Assembly (NCBI GenBank): GCA_015179045.1
Contig: WHUZ01000022.1
Location: 558,001 to 622,000 of the forward strand
Source of the DNA: Kalaharituber pfeilii
Lineage: Eukaryota > Ascomycota > Pezizomycetes > Pezizales > Pezizaceae
Length of the DNA stretch: 64,000 bases
Reading direction: 5' to 3'
Shown: positions 22,553-32,990 of the stretch, in pieces
Layout: each line of letters begins with the position of its first letter
How positions within the stretch are numbered: the stretch's first letter is position 1
Translations under genes and position numbers: made by a program
Notes under the pieces: generated by a model
The model's database searches: none
What the model was told of the DNA's origin: nothing
The model's input: only the letters and a program-made list of their open reading frames with translations

Positions 22553-23277
22553 CAGTCAACCCTGTCATATTGGATAACGTCGGGACCAAGGGTTCCATCC
22601 AATAATACAGGTTATCCGCTTAGACAGGTTTGAGTGAAAAGGTCAGTTTTTATGCTATATACATGCAGTCAGAGCCATAGCAGGTACTAGTAGGTACATA
22701 AATAATAAACTATAAATGTGCAAAATAAGAATTAATACAGGTGACCCCGGCTATAGTGAAGGGACGGGCGAGATTCTTTGCATACACAGGCAACTAAAGT
22801 GCCCTTGCGATAGTGAAAACTAGTTGTAGTGAAGAAAATAGGCCGGATTCTTGGCCTTCATTATAGCCAGGGCCGCCTGTAGATACCTGTTTTGAAAGGC
22901 ACTTGAAGCTTTGGATGCTGTTGAGGATAACAGAATGGTACCGTTTCGCCTCAGTAGGATCTTGGTTTGCACTTCGTTGCCATAGTGTCTACTATGCTAT
23001 GTACTGACAGCAATCTAAGATACGAGATCTGTATTTGCTACTAACATAACGATACGCACGTTATTATTAGAACAACCCCACAAAGTGGTATAACAGATGG
23101 TTAAAGTTATGATCCTTGCGAGTATTCGCGCTATCCAATATGACAGGTCCAATTACCATGTAGATTCGGAAAACGGGCCAGCAAATATGCTATCCATCCA
23201 ATAATTAGAATATGCAATAATCTACACCGTCCTAAGCTCGGGCCGGCGAAGTTCATTCAATATGACAGGTTTGACTG
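22553..23277. mobile_element. Type III TA-flanked element, unit A
   Basis: Left end starts CAGTCAACCCTGTCATATTG and right end is ATATGACAGGTTTGACTG; both are flanked by TA. The interior has further copies of the TCCAATAAT and ATCCAATATGACAGG motifs and no coding frame. It carries a nested type IV element. Unit C has the matching empty TA site. Confidence 0.85.
22738..22879. mobile_element. Type IV mini-element nested in type III, unit A
   Basis: 142 bp with inverted ends (left CAGGTGACCCCGGCTATAGT, right TTATAGCCAGGGCCGCCTG), flanked by TA. It is present at the same place in the type III copies of units B and D, so it inserted before those copies separated. Confidence 0.8.
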
Positions 23278-23655
23278 TATGTAGGTATGTCATATAGCAA
23301 ACCATGTGACTTACACATTCTATTCCTTACTTATTGGCAGTATCTACCTTCACTTTGTACTTGAGAGCTCAATTATAAATAAGTATTCGAAACTCCTTGC
23401 CCTAAGTAGTACTCTCCTCACCAATTATCACTGTTACTCACCACTTGGTGGCACCCAGTAGTGCGTTCAGTGCGATCCTCTCAGTCGCGAGTTTGTCGAA
23501 CTACCCAAATATTGACTCCTATTATCTTGTGATATGACTTGTCCTTCATGCCTTGACACTGATTGGTATACTATTTTTTGGTACCGTGTTGTATGACTAC
23601 CAGTATAAGATAGACAGATAGTATCCACTACTGCCTTTCGATGGACCGGAGCGGT

Positions 23656-24578
23656 TTTTTTTTTTTTTTTTTTTTTTACATGACCCCGCTTGTAGCTGTT
23701 CGCCATGGCAGGGCCCCTGGGTCTGACCCCTCAAAGCCCGGAGGCAGGCTTATCTAACTAAATCTTCCCCCGCCATCTCTACAAACGAAAAACACCGACC
23801 CCTCCCCGCCCCACCTCCCCGAGGCACTTAAAAATAACTACAACTTTCCTCGCCCGCCACCTTCAAACAAACGAAAATTCGTCCCCTCCCCCTACACCTT
23901 CAACGAACCAAAAAAACTCTCCCAGCGCATTCACCATCTCCCCATTCTCCTGCTCCACCATCCATTTCTTGTCGTCAACATCCTCCCACCTTCCCCATCC
24001 TTCCAAGTACTCCACCTCCTCACACCTGAACGCCAGGTGGTCCGCCGTTTGCTTTTCTCCGCATCCACATACACTCCCCTCCATCGCTTTCCCAATCCTT
24101 ACTTCCCACTCCTTCCCCATCTCCTTTCCCGTTCTCAATCTCGTGAACGCCGTTGCGGCCCCCCTTCTCCACTCCATCACTGCGCCCCCCCGTAACCCCT
24201 TTCCTTTCTCTCCGCCGCGCGCAGTCGCTTCCACTTCTGCCGCAGCCCCCCTTCTGTCACCACCGACCTCCCTACCCTGTCCGCCGCCTTTTTTGCTTCG
24301 ACGTCTGCCGCCTCGTTGCCGGCGATCCCGATGTGTGCCTTGACCCACATCAGCTTGACGTCTCCCCCCCTCCTTTTTCTTTCTGCAATTTCATCAACCA
24401 CCCTTCTTAGGTCCCCGGTTCGTGCTTTCCCCAGTCTCCCCGCCTTTTTCACTGCCGCGATTGCTGCCTGTGAATCAGTTAGGACGACTACGTTCGCCGG
24501 TGCCGGTACTGCCTTCTCTATCCCCCTTCTCATCTCCTTTATCTCCCCGTCCCACACTGTCGCTCCCGTTCCCATCTA
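23656..24578 (-). mobile_element. 5'-truncated non-LTR retrotransposon (LINE), 923 bp
   Basis: On the minus strand the element ends in a poly-A tail (plus-strand T run 23656-23677). It is flanked by an 11-bp target duplication ACCGGAGCGGT (23645-23655 and 24579-24589). Only the RNase H and terminal zinc-knuckle part of the second reading frame survives, the expected result of incomplete reverse transcription. The empty target is seen in the other R1 copies, for example near 34675 and 47967. Confidence 0.9.
23863..24575 (-). pseudogene. LINE RNase H and zinc-knuckle fragment
   Basis: The first part (24575 to about 24177) shows RNase H motifs: V-V-L-T-D-S-Q-A-A-I and W-V-K-A-H-I-G-I-A-G-N-E-A-A-D. 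After a frame change between about 24350 and 24180, the second part (to 23863) shows T-A-F-T-R-L-R-T-G and the knuckle C-G-C-G-E-K-Q-T-A-D-H-L-A-F-R-C. This order is typical of the 3' end of fungal Tad-like LINE frames. The fragment has no start of its own and is broken, so it is not a functional gene. Confidence 0.8.
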
Positions 24579-24810
24579 ACCGGAGCGGTGAAAACAGGCG
24601 GAACAAACGTACGACCAGATGCGGGTGCGAGTGCGAGTGCAAGTGCGAAAGTGTGGGTGCGAAGAGAAGAGAAGAGAAGGTTGTTAATTATATAAGCTAC
24701 AGTAGAGAAAGTCTATATACATATGATATCGATGAAACGCCTCACGTGCTGCCCTTATGCCTTCCATGCCAAGCTTGCGTTTACCCATTCCGTCGTCTCC
24801 ACACCAGATA

Positions 24811-27063
24811 GAGGGAGCTATGGTGCTCCGACCGACTATGGGGAAGCGACCGAGCAAAAAGGGAATTGTGACACAGGGGTACTACCGTCTTAGTGATAGT
24901 CTTCTTTCTGAAGGCGACAGCCATGTAGATAGGTATACATCAACAAAATGGTGAAGTCAAAGTCGAAGTTTAAGGACCCGGAGTCAGATATGAATAGAGC
25001 AATTGATTTTGCTCGCAAAAATCCAGATGTGAAAAGATCCTCAGTTGCACATCAGTTCGGAGTGAATCAAGTGACCTTACGGCGAAGACTTAATGGTACA
25101 CAAAAAGCAAGACGCCATGCACATGTAGAGCAACAATTGCTGTCTGCAGGAGAAGAAAAATCTATTGTTGAGTGGTGTGAAATTATGGCAGATATGGGAT
25201 TTCCTTGTCATATTCCTATGTTGGAATCCATGGTGATATTGGTACTAAAGTCACGAAATGTTTCACGAATTTTTATTGGGCAACAATGGTATCAGCGCTT
25301 TTTAGCACGGCATCCAGATATTCAATATCGTTATGTTCAATATTTGGAGCGAGCTAGAGCATCTAAATCTGCAGATGCTGCAACTCAGGCAGATTTTCAT
25401 GATAAGCTTGCAAAGTTACTACGGCGATTTGGGATTCAGAAGCAAGATCTTTGGAATTGTGATGAGAAAGGAATGACAGTTGGAGTTATGGCAGGGCGGA
25501 GAAAAGCAATTGTACGAGCAGGCAAAAGACAACCACAAGCAGTTGGAGAGGGCAATCGGGATTTTGTTACAGTATTAGAAACTGTTAATGCGGCTGGTGA
25601 TGTTTTGCCTCCATTTGTGGTATGGTCAGCAGGGTCACATCGTGATGGATATTATGGACGTGGGGGTGTTCATAATGAGGCTGCATCATTTGCTTATAGT
25701 CCCAATGGCTATATGGATGATGAATTAGGTCTACAATATATGATCAGTCATTTTGATAAGCTCACTCGAAGATCACCTCCACCCGGCAGTCTTTATCCAG
25801 ATCGCATCCCATCTCGCTGCTTAATTGTTGATGGACATAGTTCGCATATCCATTACAGTGTTGTAGACTATGCATTAAAGAACAATATTCATATGCTATG
25901 TCTTCCGCCACATTCTACACACCTTATGCAACCGCTTGATGTTGGCTTATTCTCTCCACTTCAGACTGCTTATGATAATCAACTTCGAGATTGGATATAC
26001 GACAATCCTACCAAGATTCTCCGCAAACCTGACTTTTGGGTTCTCCTTAGTGCTGCACGGAAGCTTACCTATACTAAAGAGAACATTATTTCATCTTGGG
26101 AGGCAAGTGGTTGTTTTCCTGTCAATGCTGATAGGATTACTACCGAACAGTTCTTATCTGAGGTGCAACCTTCCCCAGAAATACCGCCATCACCTCAACA
26201 ACTCAAAACTCTCCATCAACAAGTCCGAGCAACCTTAAATACACCCACTCAGCTTCAGTTGCTGGATCAATATCACGAATTTGCTGAGCAGAAACTCCAG
26301 AAGTACCGGACTATTGAGCCTAACAACAAAGTGCTACAAAACTTCCGACATGGCAAAGTGTCGGAACCCACCTCACTCAGAGTCATTAATGGAGGCAGAG
26401 TGTTAGATCGCGACTATGTAATCAAGGAGCAGGCTCGAATTGCTGAAGTTCAGAAGAAGGAAGAAGAGAAGGCTGCACGCAAACAAGCAAGAGAACTTGC
26501 AAAGGCACAAAAACTTATCAGCAACTCTACTATCACTAGCCAAGCTACACTTACCACTTCTGGGACTGCCACTCAACATCCAGTTGGATCACCGGTATGG
26601 CATATTGAAGTTGGGTACCTTGCTCCAGCAGAACAATACCAGATGTATCGGGAACTTCAATTTTTCCAGTACACAATAGGCACAAAATCTCCATTCCATA
26701 GTGCCCCTATCTCTTATTTATATTGCCTTGTCATTCCTATGCCCATTAACTAACATTTCCAGGTCCGGGTGGTGTAGGATATGACCAAAAAGTGTAGGTG
26801 GTGGGCGTTGGTTAAGCTGGGGGGGGGGATTGTAGGACTGCGCTATGTTTTGCTCAATTTCTTTCTCTAATATACCTGTATTTTAATTATTAGACTTTTT
26901 TTCTATTGTCGCTAGGTCATATTCACTTAACTTCAATTTTATTTCCACCCGCAAGGCATGGTTGTTGTGTTGTTCAATGTTGCGTTGAGGTGCGGGGATC
27001 ACAAATTTCGCCAAATTTGGTCGGTCGCTTCTCCATAGTCGGTCGGAGCACCATAGCTCCCTC
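24811..27063 (+). mobile_element. Complete Fot1/pogo-like DNA transposon, 2253 bp
   Basis: Terminal inverted repeats of 43 bp (24811-24853 and 27021-27063) start GAGGGAGCTATGGTGCTCCG and differ at one base. TA lies on both sides (24809-24810 and 27064-27065). The interior encodes one long transposase with an intact catalytic triad. The paralogous empty site with a single TA is seen at 48181-48182. It inserted into the downstream R1 copy of unit A. Confidence 0.95.
24948..26753 (+). CDS. Fot1/pogo-family transposase, 601 aa, apparently intact
   Basis: One open frame of 601 residues within perfect-looking terminal repeats. Residues about 10-60 form a Psq/CENP-B-type helix-turn-helix (A-H-Q-F-G-V-N-Q-V-T-L-R-R-R-L). 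A second CENP-B-like DNA-binding domain follows, with W-Y-Q-R-F-L-A-R-H-P-D. The DDE/rve catalytic residues are D172 (W-N-C-D-E-K-G), D295 (L-I-V-D-G-H-S-S-H) and D331 (M-Q-P-L-D-V-G), giving the DD35D spacing of the Fot1/Pot2 group. H-S-T-H-L-M-Q-P-L-D is the usual signature before the third residue. The C-terminus has a Lys/Arg/Glu-rich coiled coil (about 490-525). It would cut and paste the flanking element at TA sites. No premature stop is present. The last 40 residues are hydrophobic and atypical, so a small 3' frameshift or unspliced intron is possible. Confidence 0.93.
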   Translation: MVKSKSKFKDPESDMNRAIDFARKNPDVKRSSVAHQFGVNQVTLRRRLNGTQKARRHAHVEQQLLSAGEEKSIVEWCEIMADMGFPCHIPMLESMVILVLKSRNVSRIFIGQQWYQRFLARHPDIQYRYVQYLERARASKSADAATQADFHDKLAKLLRRFGIQKQDLWNCDEKGMTVGVMAGRRKAIVRAGKRQPQAVGEGNRDFVTVLETVNAAGDVLPPFVVWSAGSHRDGYYGRGGVHNEAASFAYSPNGYMDDELGLQYMISHFDKLTRRSPPPGSLYPDRIPSRCLIVDGHSSHIHYSVVDYALKNNIHMLCLPPHSTHLMQPLDVGLFSPLQTAYDNQLRDWIYDNPTKILRKPDFWVLLSAARKLTYTKENIISSWEASGCFPVNADRITTEQFLSEVQPSPEIPPSPQQLKTLHQQVRATLNTPTQLQLLDQYHEFAEQKLQKYRTIEPNNKVLQNFRHGKVSEPTSLRVINGGRVLDRDYVIKEQARIAEVQKKEEEKAARKQARELAKAQKLISNSTITSQATLTTSGTATQHPVGSPVWHIEVGYLAPAEQYQMYRELQFFQYTIGTKSPFHSAPISYLYCLVIPMPIN

Positions 27064-27339
27064 TAACCCCGGCTAATCTTCGAGACGGTGACGACAATAG
27101 TATAACACTCGGTAGCAACTGGACGGGAGAAGACCTTTGTGTGTAGTCTGGTTGCTCTACTACTTTGCGTGAGCAGAGATAATTACATAGAAGGTATACT
27201 AGTACTAGTACATTGTGTAACGAGACTTGGCCTATGCCTATTCTGGGTGCTTATCGATAAGAAATATCCCTGTGCAGCCCCACTCATTTCTGGTGCGAGA
27301 GGGATCGGAGTTTAACGTACCTCTAGTCTCATACCAAGC

Positions 27340-28290
27340 CCCTACCTAGGGCACTCTCCGAGCGCAGCGAGGGTCTTGACTGTTCTCGTGTCCAGACTAT
27401 TATTTTCCGGCCTCTGGCCGTAGTCTGGAACTAAAGTCACCCGAAATGGGGGGGTTGAGTGCGGCCGACACCTTGGCATGTCGGCCGCCCAGATTTTAGC
27501 GGCCGCAATTTTTATTTTTTTATTTTTTTAAATAGAGATTTGTAACCATACGTAATAATAACAATTCCGCAAACCGTTCTCATACAATCCCTGTTGTGAA
27601 TCCTGCACAACCAATAAGCTATTTTACCGTGAAGTGGCTATGGATTTGATGTATCCAAGAAATAAATGTCAGCAATTCAGTGCTTAGGAGGAGAGGGTTT
27701 TAAGCTTCAGAGCAGAAGCTAGCCCATCTAGCTCCGCCTCAGCCATGGGGAAATGTAAGGAGTATGTGGTCGAAAATAATAGCTTCTTAATACCGGAGGC
27801 GGATCAGTGAATCTGTGAAGCGGGGTAGTTCCTTAGCAGTGGGTGAGTGCTCTAAGGGATCCAATTTGATAATAATGAGGTCTTTATTTCTTTTGTATGA
27901 TATTATGATAGTATGACTATTGGTGATACTGGTCATGCTTGCTTTACTTGAGCTGTAGCTAAACAAATTAGCTAGATACATGTATCTTGAATAGGTTAAT
28001 AGTCTGGGTACATGAACCACCTGTGTATTATGACTGCCAGCATCCCGGCTGCCATATAGTGCCACTACAAACATAGAATAAACTAAAAGAATCTAGAACC
28101 CAAATAGTGATATCGATAACTCACTACATACTGCCCCCTGCCCTCAATGTTCCCCATACATCTATCTCTTTCTGTTTGCTTCCCTGAAAGTTCTTCACAC
28201 TTCTACCAAGTTCCAGTCGCATCTACCTTTTTCTGTCTGCTTCTTGTATTGCGCCTATAGATCATTGTGGAAAGAACTGGTTCGGGGGCA
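27340..28290. other. Inter-unit sequence, left part
   Basis: No supported gene. It begins with a copy of the short repeat TGTTCTCGTG-CCAGACTAT (27378), which also follows the type II position in units A-D. It contains the palindromic GC-rich block GGCCGACACC to TGTCGGCCGCC near 27465-27490. A 95-residue minus frame at 27787-28074 has no recognisable domain. Confidence 0.5.
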
Positions 28291-28570
28291 GTTCTCTATA
28301 AAAGAGGTCCCCTACCCGCATCCCTCTGGATTCTTCACGCAACAACTTATACTCCCTCTCCAAGTTGTAGTTTAGTTAGCATTCGCACTCGGTGTGAGTT
28401 GTGAGTCGGTTTTTCCAAGTGAGTCAGTTTTCAGGTCGGTTTCTCACGCCAGAAAATGTACCCGACTCGGCTGCTGAGTGAGCTGGTATGAGTTGCATGT
28501 ACGGCGTGACTGAGTCGATGTGATAATATACAACTACTACTCGGCAGTGAGCCGGTATGAGCCGAGCAGT
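28291..28570 (+). repeat. LTR-like direct repeat, copy 1
   Basis: Contains a TATA box (CTATAAAAGAGG, 28295-28306), then CACGCAACAACTT, CCAAGTTGT and further on ACGGCGTGACTGAGTCG and TACAACTACTACTC. The same ordered landmarks occur at 29121-29612. A TATA box followed by conserved transcript-leader-like sequence is what a decayed LTR would show, but no TG...CA ends or internal polyprotein were found. Confidence 0.45.
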
Positions 28571-29120
28571 TTTCGCACCGATGTAACAATCCAACCCGGA
28601 CCCCTCGCCCAAGACCCTCCAGCTCCGGTCCTATACTGGCAACCAACATACGACTCGCCAGTACTCGTACACGTGCAGCTGACCCTGACACCCTTGCAAT
28701 TCGCCGCACTCCTTCTAGCACTCCGATATATATCCCTGCACCTATGAGCACGCTTAAGCGACATGGCCGCCAGCATCCCGGTCATTGCTTAACAACCCGA
28801 ACCGAAGAACCTACCAGAACCTGCTAGAAGAACCCGGATCCCCAGAACCCGCCGGAAAGCCGCAGAACCCGCCGGAAAGCCGTAGAACCTGCCGGAAGCT
28901 ATAGAACCTGCCGGAAAGCCATAGAATCTGCTGGAAACAGGTATCGCCGAGCTTATTCCCGGATATTCCTGACGCTTCTACCCGCTTCCAGTCATTTCCC
29001 TGGCCATCCATGTACTTCCTGTCGTTTCCTTTGTTTTCCATGTACTTCCAGTCGTTTCCTCGGTTTTCCATGTACTTCGCTTGTTTGCTTGTTTGCTTGT
29101 TTGCCTGGATTTCCCACCGA

Positions 29121-29612
29121 GGGTTTTCTATAAAGAGGCCCTCCTCCCTCCTCCCTCTTGCTTCTCCACGCAACAACTTGTTTCCTACCCAAGTTGTGTA
29201 TTTAGCTTTTAATACATCTACCTCTCGATATCATATAGCTCCGACCGCCTCTGCCTCCGCCTCCACTGTGACATCGCCTCGGCGCCCGCCGCCCACCCCG
29301 TACCCAGATCTTGTACCTTGACCCGGACCCGTTCATCACAACCGAGTGTGAGTCGAGTCGGTGCCGAGTTTTGTAGCACATGAGCGGCCCATGTACAAAT
29401 TTGATGTACAATGCCAATTAATGCATTTAGCATTCACATCCCGCCTGAGCGGGTCGGGTTGAGTCGGTAAGTAATGAGGTCGAGCTAGTTTGTCACGCCG
29501 TTACGCCGTACCCGACTCGAAACCGCCGAGTGAGCCGGGTTGGGTTGTATGTACGGCATAACTGAGTCAGTGTGATAATGTACAACTACTACTCAGTTCC
29601 TGAGTGAGTTTA
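29121..29612 (+). repeat. LTR-like direct repeat, copy 2
   Basis: Second copy of the repeat at 28291-28570: TCTATAAAGAGGCCC at 29127, CACGCAACAACTTG at 29167, CCAAGTTGTG, and ACGGCATAACTGAGTCAG with TACAACTACTACTC near 29550-29600. It carries extra sequence in the middle (about 29225-29420). A TTTCCATGTACTTCC minisatellite precedes it (28985-29075). Confidence 0.45.
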
Positions 29613-30559
29613 TAGTAGGGTCGGAGGAATTTTACTAAAGGCTTACACCAACTCAGCTCACACCAATGCGAACATTAAGTTTAGTTTCAATAAAATACCT
29701 TTACCATTTAATAAGCCATATAGCGTCGACCCCTGGCATGTCGCTCTAGTAGCCTGCTTGCCCTAGGACCCTTATCATAGAACCTGAACTCTAGCCTGCA
29801 CCTAACTCATTTATTATATGGTTATAGGTAGATGAAACTTTAGAGAATTGTTCCTATTGTTTTATCAAAGCTATCATCTTTTCAAAGTTCTTTCAATCTC
29901 TCTTAATATACTCGATAGGCTTGAGGTGCTAAGCGGGTTGCACCTGACATAGAGCGGATTGTACCTGACATAGAGCGGGTTGCACGCGACTTTGCAGTGG
30001 ATTGTACCCGACATAGAGTAGGTTGCACCCGACATCTCTAACCGTAGAGCGGGTTATACCCGACATCTCTAACTCGACAGCAGAAGCCATTACTGCAACA
30101 GGTCAGGACCTAGTAACAAGTGAAGAGGCCTACTCCGAGTCGGAGGCTCAGAGAAATCTAGTAGTGGTGTAGCAACAAGACCCAATAGCTTTAGAGGTAT
30201 TCTTCGTCTGGGCCAATGGATAACTCAAATTTATGGACTTGCCGGAGATGTTAGGTAAAGGATGGGAGTCATGTTTCAGGAGCAAATTCTTTGTAAATCC
30301 AGGGATAAAGACTCTCAAAAGCGATATAGGCATTAGAAGAGACTTTGTGGATTCAATCTGCAAAGTCTCTTCTAAAGCTCTTCAGTATTAATTTAGCATC
30401 TTTAATCAAATCTAAGATATGTAAGAGTGTATTATCTATGGGTGGCCTAGGTAGAATAATTGATTTTCGATTCCCGTGTTATGTAATATCTGTTCTCGTG
30501 GTACGCGGTATGATATGTAGTATTCTCATACCCAGGTAGTACTGTATATTGTTCTTAGG
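29613..30559. other. Inter-unit sequence with a 20-25 bp tandem repeat
   Basis: No supported gene. At 29931-30071 there are about six imperfect tandem copies of a unit built on GAGCGGGTTGCACCTGACAT. The remainder is unique-looking non-coding sequence. Confidence 0.5.
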
Positions 30560-32858
30560 CTCGTAGCCAGGTGGTATGTGTATATTCAAAACAAGTACAA
30601 AAAAACTACTTGCAAGTCCAGCTTTCAACCACCTATGGAAGGAGAGGGTAGTGAGGAGGATCGAGGCAGTCGACGCGAATATAGCAGCCTTCGTCGAAGG
30701 GTTTCTACAACTGAACAAATTCCAGATCTCGTAGGATGGGAAGACCAGAGGCAGAGGCAGGATGCCAGATGGGACTCCCCAAGGCTCCTCCCTATCTCCG
30801 GTGCTTTTTCTTGTGGGGATAGCGCTGGTAGCGGAGAAGGCGGAGAAGCAAGAGTTTACCCGCTACTACGTTGACAACACTCACAGCATTTTGTCTAACA
30901 AGTTGCTGAGACAACTAAAGCAGGACATACGGGAACATCACGTAAAGATGACCAAAGAGGCACTGGAGAAGGGGTTTGAACTAGATCACTGAAAGTTTGA
31001 AACCCCCATCATAGGCACAAAGAGGCGGAGCTACAGACTGGTGGGACTTTATATTGACTGGGAGATGAAGTTTAATGACCACTTCGACAGAAGACTACAG
31101 CTGGGCAAGGTGGCATAGAAGGTGGTGTCCTGGTGTGATGACAGCTAGATAGCATCCACTGTTTCGTACAGGTACCGGTATCTAAAGCTGGCGGAACGAA
31201 GCCTCAAGGGCGTCCTCAATAATCAAATGTCAAGAAAAGAGTCTTCAATTGTCTTGTCTGTACGTATCCATGTCTGTCTATGTCTGTATATCTCCGTGTA
31301 TGTCTCTATATCCCTCCACACAGTTCTATCTACATACAATTTATAGACCACCTTTGCCTTCCAACTGAGTCTGTATATACATATCTCGCTTCTTAATCAT
31401 AATTTTCTTCCTCATCCTATACATGTGTTATCATGTAGCCCTACTGCTGAGTACTGCTCCGGCCCGCATATGGCCTTATTTTTTCCATTAGTACCATGGT
31501 TACCACCACACCGGCTAGGTAAGGTACTACCAGCCAAAAGGAGGCAACTCTACACCGGCATTGCCAGGAATATAGCGACCTGGGGCAGCTGGTCGTAGGC
31601 AAGCTATGTACAAGGTACCCCAGTAGGACACAAACTCAGACAGCTAGAAAAATAGCAATACTTAGTAGCGAGGGAGATCACCGAGGTCCCCTAGGGGACA
31701 AGAAGAGATGTGGTTGAAGGGTTGATAAAACTGGAATCGGTCAAGGCATTTGTTAGTGGGGAGGTCGAGAGGGTAGAGGCCAGGGTATTGAGATTCAGAG
31801 ACGAACTGATCAAAGACCCACAACTAGACATGAGATACTTGAGGGGCTCACTTGAGCACTGCGAGCTCCTGCCACTCCACATTTACCCGTATCACTCTAG
31901 GGACCTTCCCAGAGAAGACTGAGAAGCTATCATTGCTAAAGAAGAAGACAAAGGGTAGACGAGCATATACACCAATGGGAGCAGGTTAGAAGACAGAACA
32001 GGTGCTGGAGTCTATCATGGCAGCAACAATACCTCCATATACTTGGGACTACGCTGTATGGTGAATGATATAGAGATGATAGCTGTGGGAGAAGCCCTGG
32101 GAAAGGACGGGGAGATATTGATAGTCACTGACTCCAGGGTTACCATAACGAGAATACAGGGGATAGCTAGGAGGGATCCAACTCCGGAGGGTCCTGCAAG
32201 ATTGGTAAGGAGACGGTGGGAGGAGAGGACAGTCTGGGGTGACAGAGATATAGCAATATTATGGGTGAATGCACACAAAGACGTCAAACGCAACACCGAG
32301 GTGGACATGGCGGCCAAGATTGGCATAGCACTGCAATACTAAGACGAGGTAGTTATGATACCGAGGCAGGCATGAGGCAATACGCAAAGGCATGGAGGGC
32401 TAATAAGAGAAAAAGGCTATAGCTGTCGTACCAGCTTTGGAATATTTGGGGAATAGGAGGAGGGTAGCTACCCTTGCAGGCATGCTGGGGAATAAGAGTC
32501 TGTGGTAGTGGAAGCACCAGATAGGGAGAGATGAATCACCGAAGTGTAGGTGGTACGGCAAAGCTCTCGAGAACTTTGCTCACATAATAAATGAATGCGA
32601 GGCGTGGAAGAAAAGACTCCCGGGGGAGGAGATGGGGTTGAAGCACCCAATGAAGCCAGGCGGGGAAGGAGACATGCTGGTGGAGGTCTTGGACTGGGCG
32701 GCGGAGTAGTTTTCCTTTAACATCGGGTTACATTTCGTTTTGTCTTTTACTATTCTCCCATATTCTCCCTTCTGCTCATTATGTACTTAATCTCTCGCCA
32801 TAGCCTGTCAGGCGGCATGCGAGTAATGAAATAAAAAATAAATACAAAAAGTCTACCC
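30560..32858 (+). pseudogene. Degenerate non-LTR retrotransposon (RT and RNase H)
   Basis: Conceptual reading gives, in order: a reverse-transcriptase segment (F-V-E-G-F-L, then G-T-P-Q-G-S-S-L-S-P-V-L-F-L at about 30765-30805), the catalytic box as Y-V-D-N instead of Y-V-D-D (30867-30878), a connecting region (31710-31922), an RNase H segment (V-T-D-S-R-V-T-I and W-V-N-A-H-K-D-V, 32043-32342) and a 3' end with A-rich tail (32820-32858). There are many stops, for example TAG at 30732-30734 where Trp is likely. The element is dead. Its last 60 bases match the 53-bp insertion in unit C. Confidence 0.78.
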
Positions 32859-32990
32859 GCGGGTCGGGGTGGCAACCCGACGTCGGGTGACTAGTTTTCT
32901 GGCATGCGGGCTACTTTAGTTCCAGACCAAGAGACAGGTTGCAAGAAATATTCGGCTTGGCAACCGGTCTCTGTAGGCTGGGTACGAGAA

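Larger units (their letters stand above)
15732..23605 (+). repeat. Segmental duplication unit A
   Basis: Order of parts: type I element (15732-16417), a 330-bp linker, type II element (16748-17425), R1 repeat (17592-17830), promoter segment, NACHT-WD40 gene A (18128-22256), a conserved 3' flank, type III element with nested IV (22553-23277), and a final 330-bp flank. The same order recurs in units B, C and D with gains and losses of elements, and its first third recurs in unit E. All units have the same orientation. Confidence 0.9.
23605..27335 (+). repeat. R1 direct repeat, downstream copy, unit A, twice interrupted
   Basis: The pieces 23605-23655, 24590-24810 and 27064-27335 together match the uninterrupted copy at 47928-48400. 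The first interruption is a minus-strand LINE fragment with an 11-bp target duplication. The second is a complete pogo-like transposon with a TA duplication. The uninterrupted copies therefore act as natural empty-site controls for both insertions. Confidence 0.85.

Noticed and set aside
27465..27495. GC-rich palindrome considered as a transcription terminator
   Set aside because: Intrinsic terminators of this kind are bacterial, and no gene ends here. It is more likely part of a decayed element.
28431..28751. Minus-strand frame of 106 residues across the LTR-like repeat
   Set aside because: No recognisable domain, and it overlaps a repeated non-coding block.
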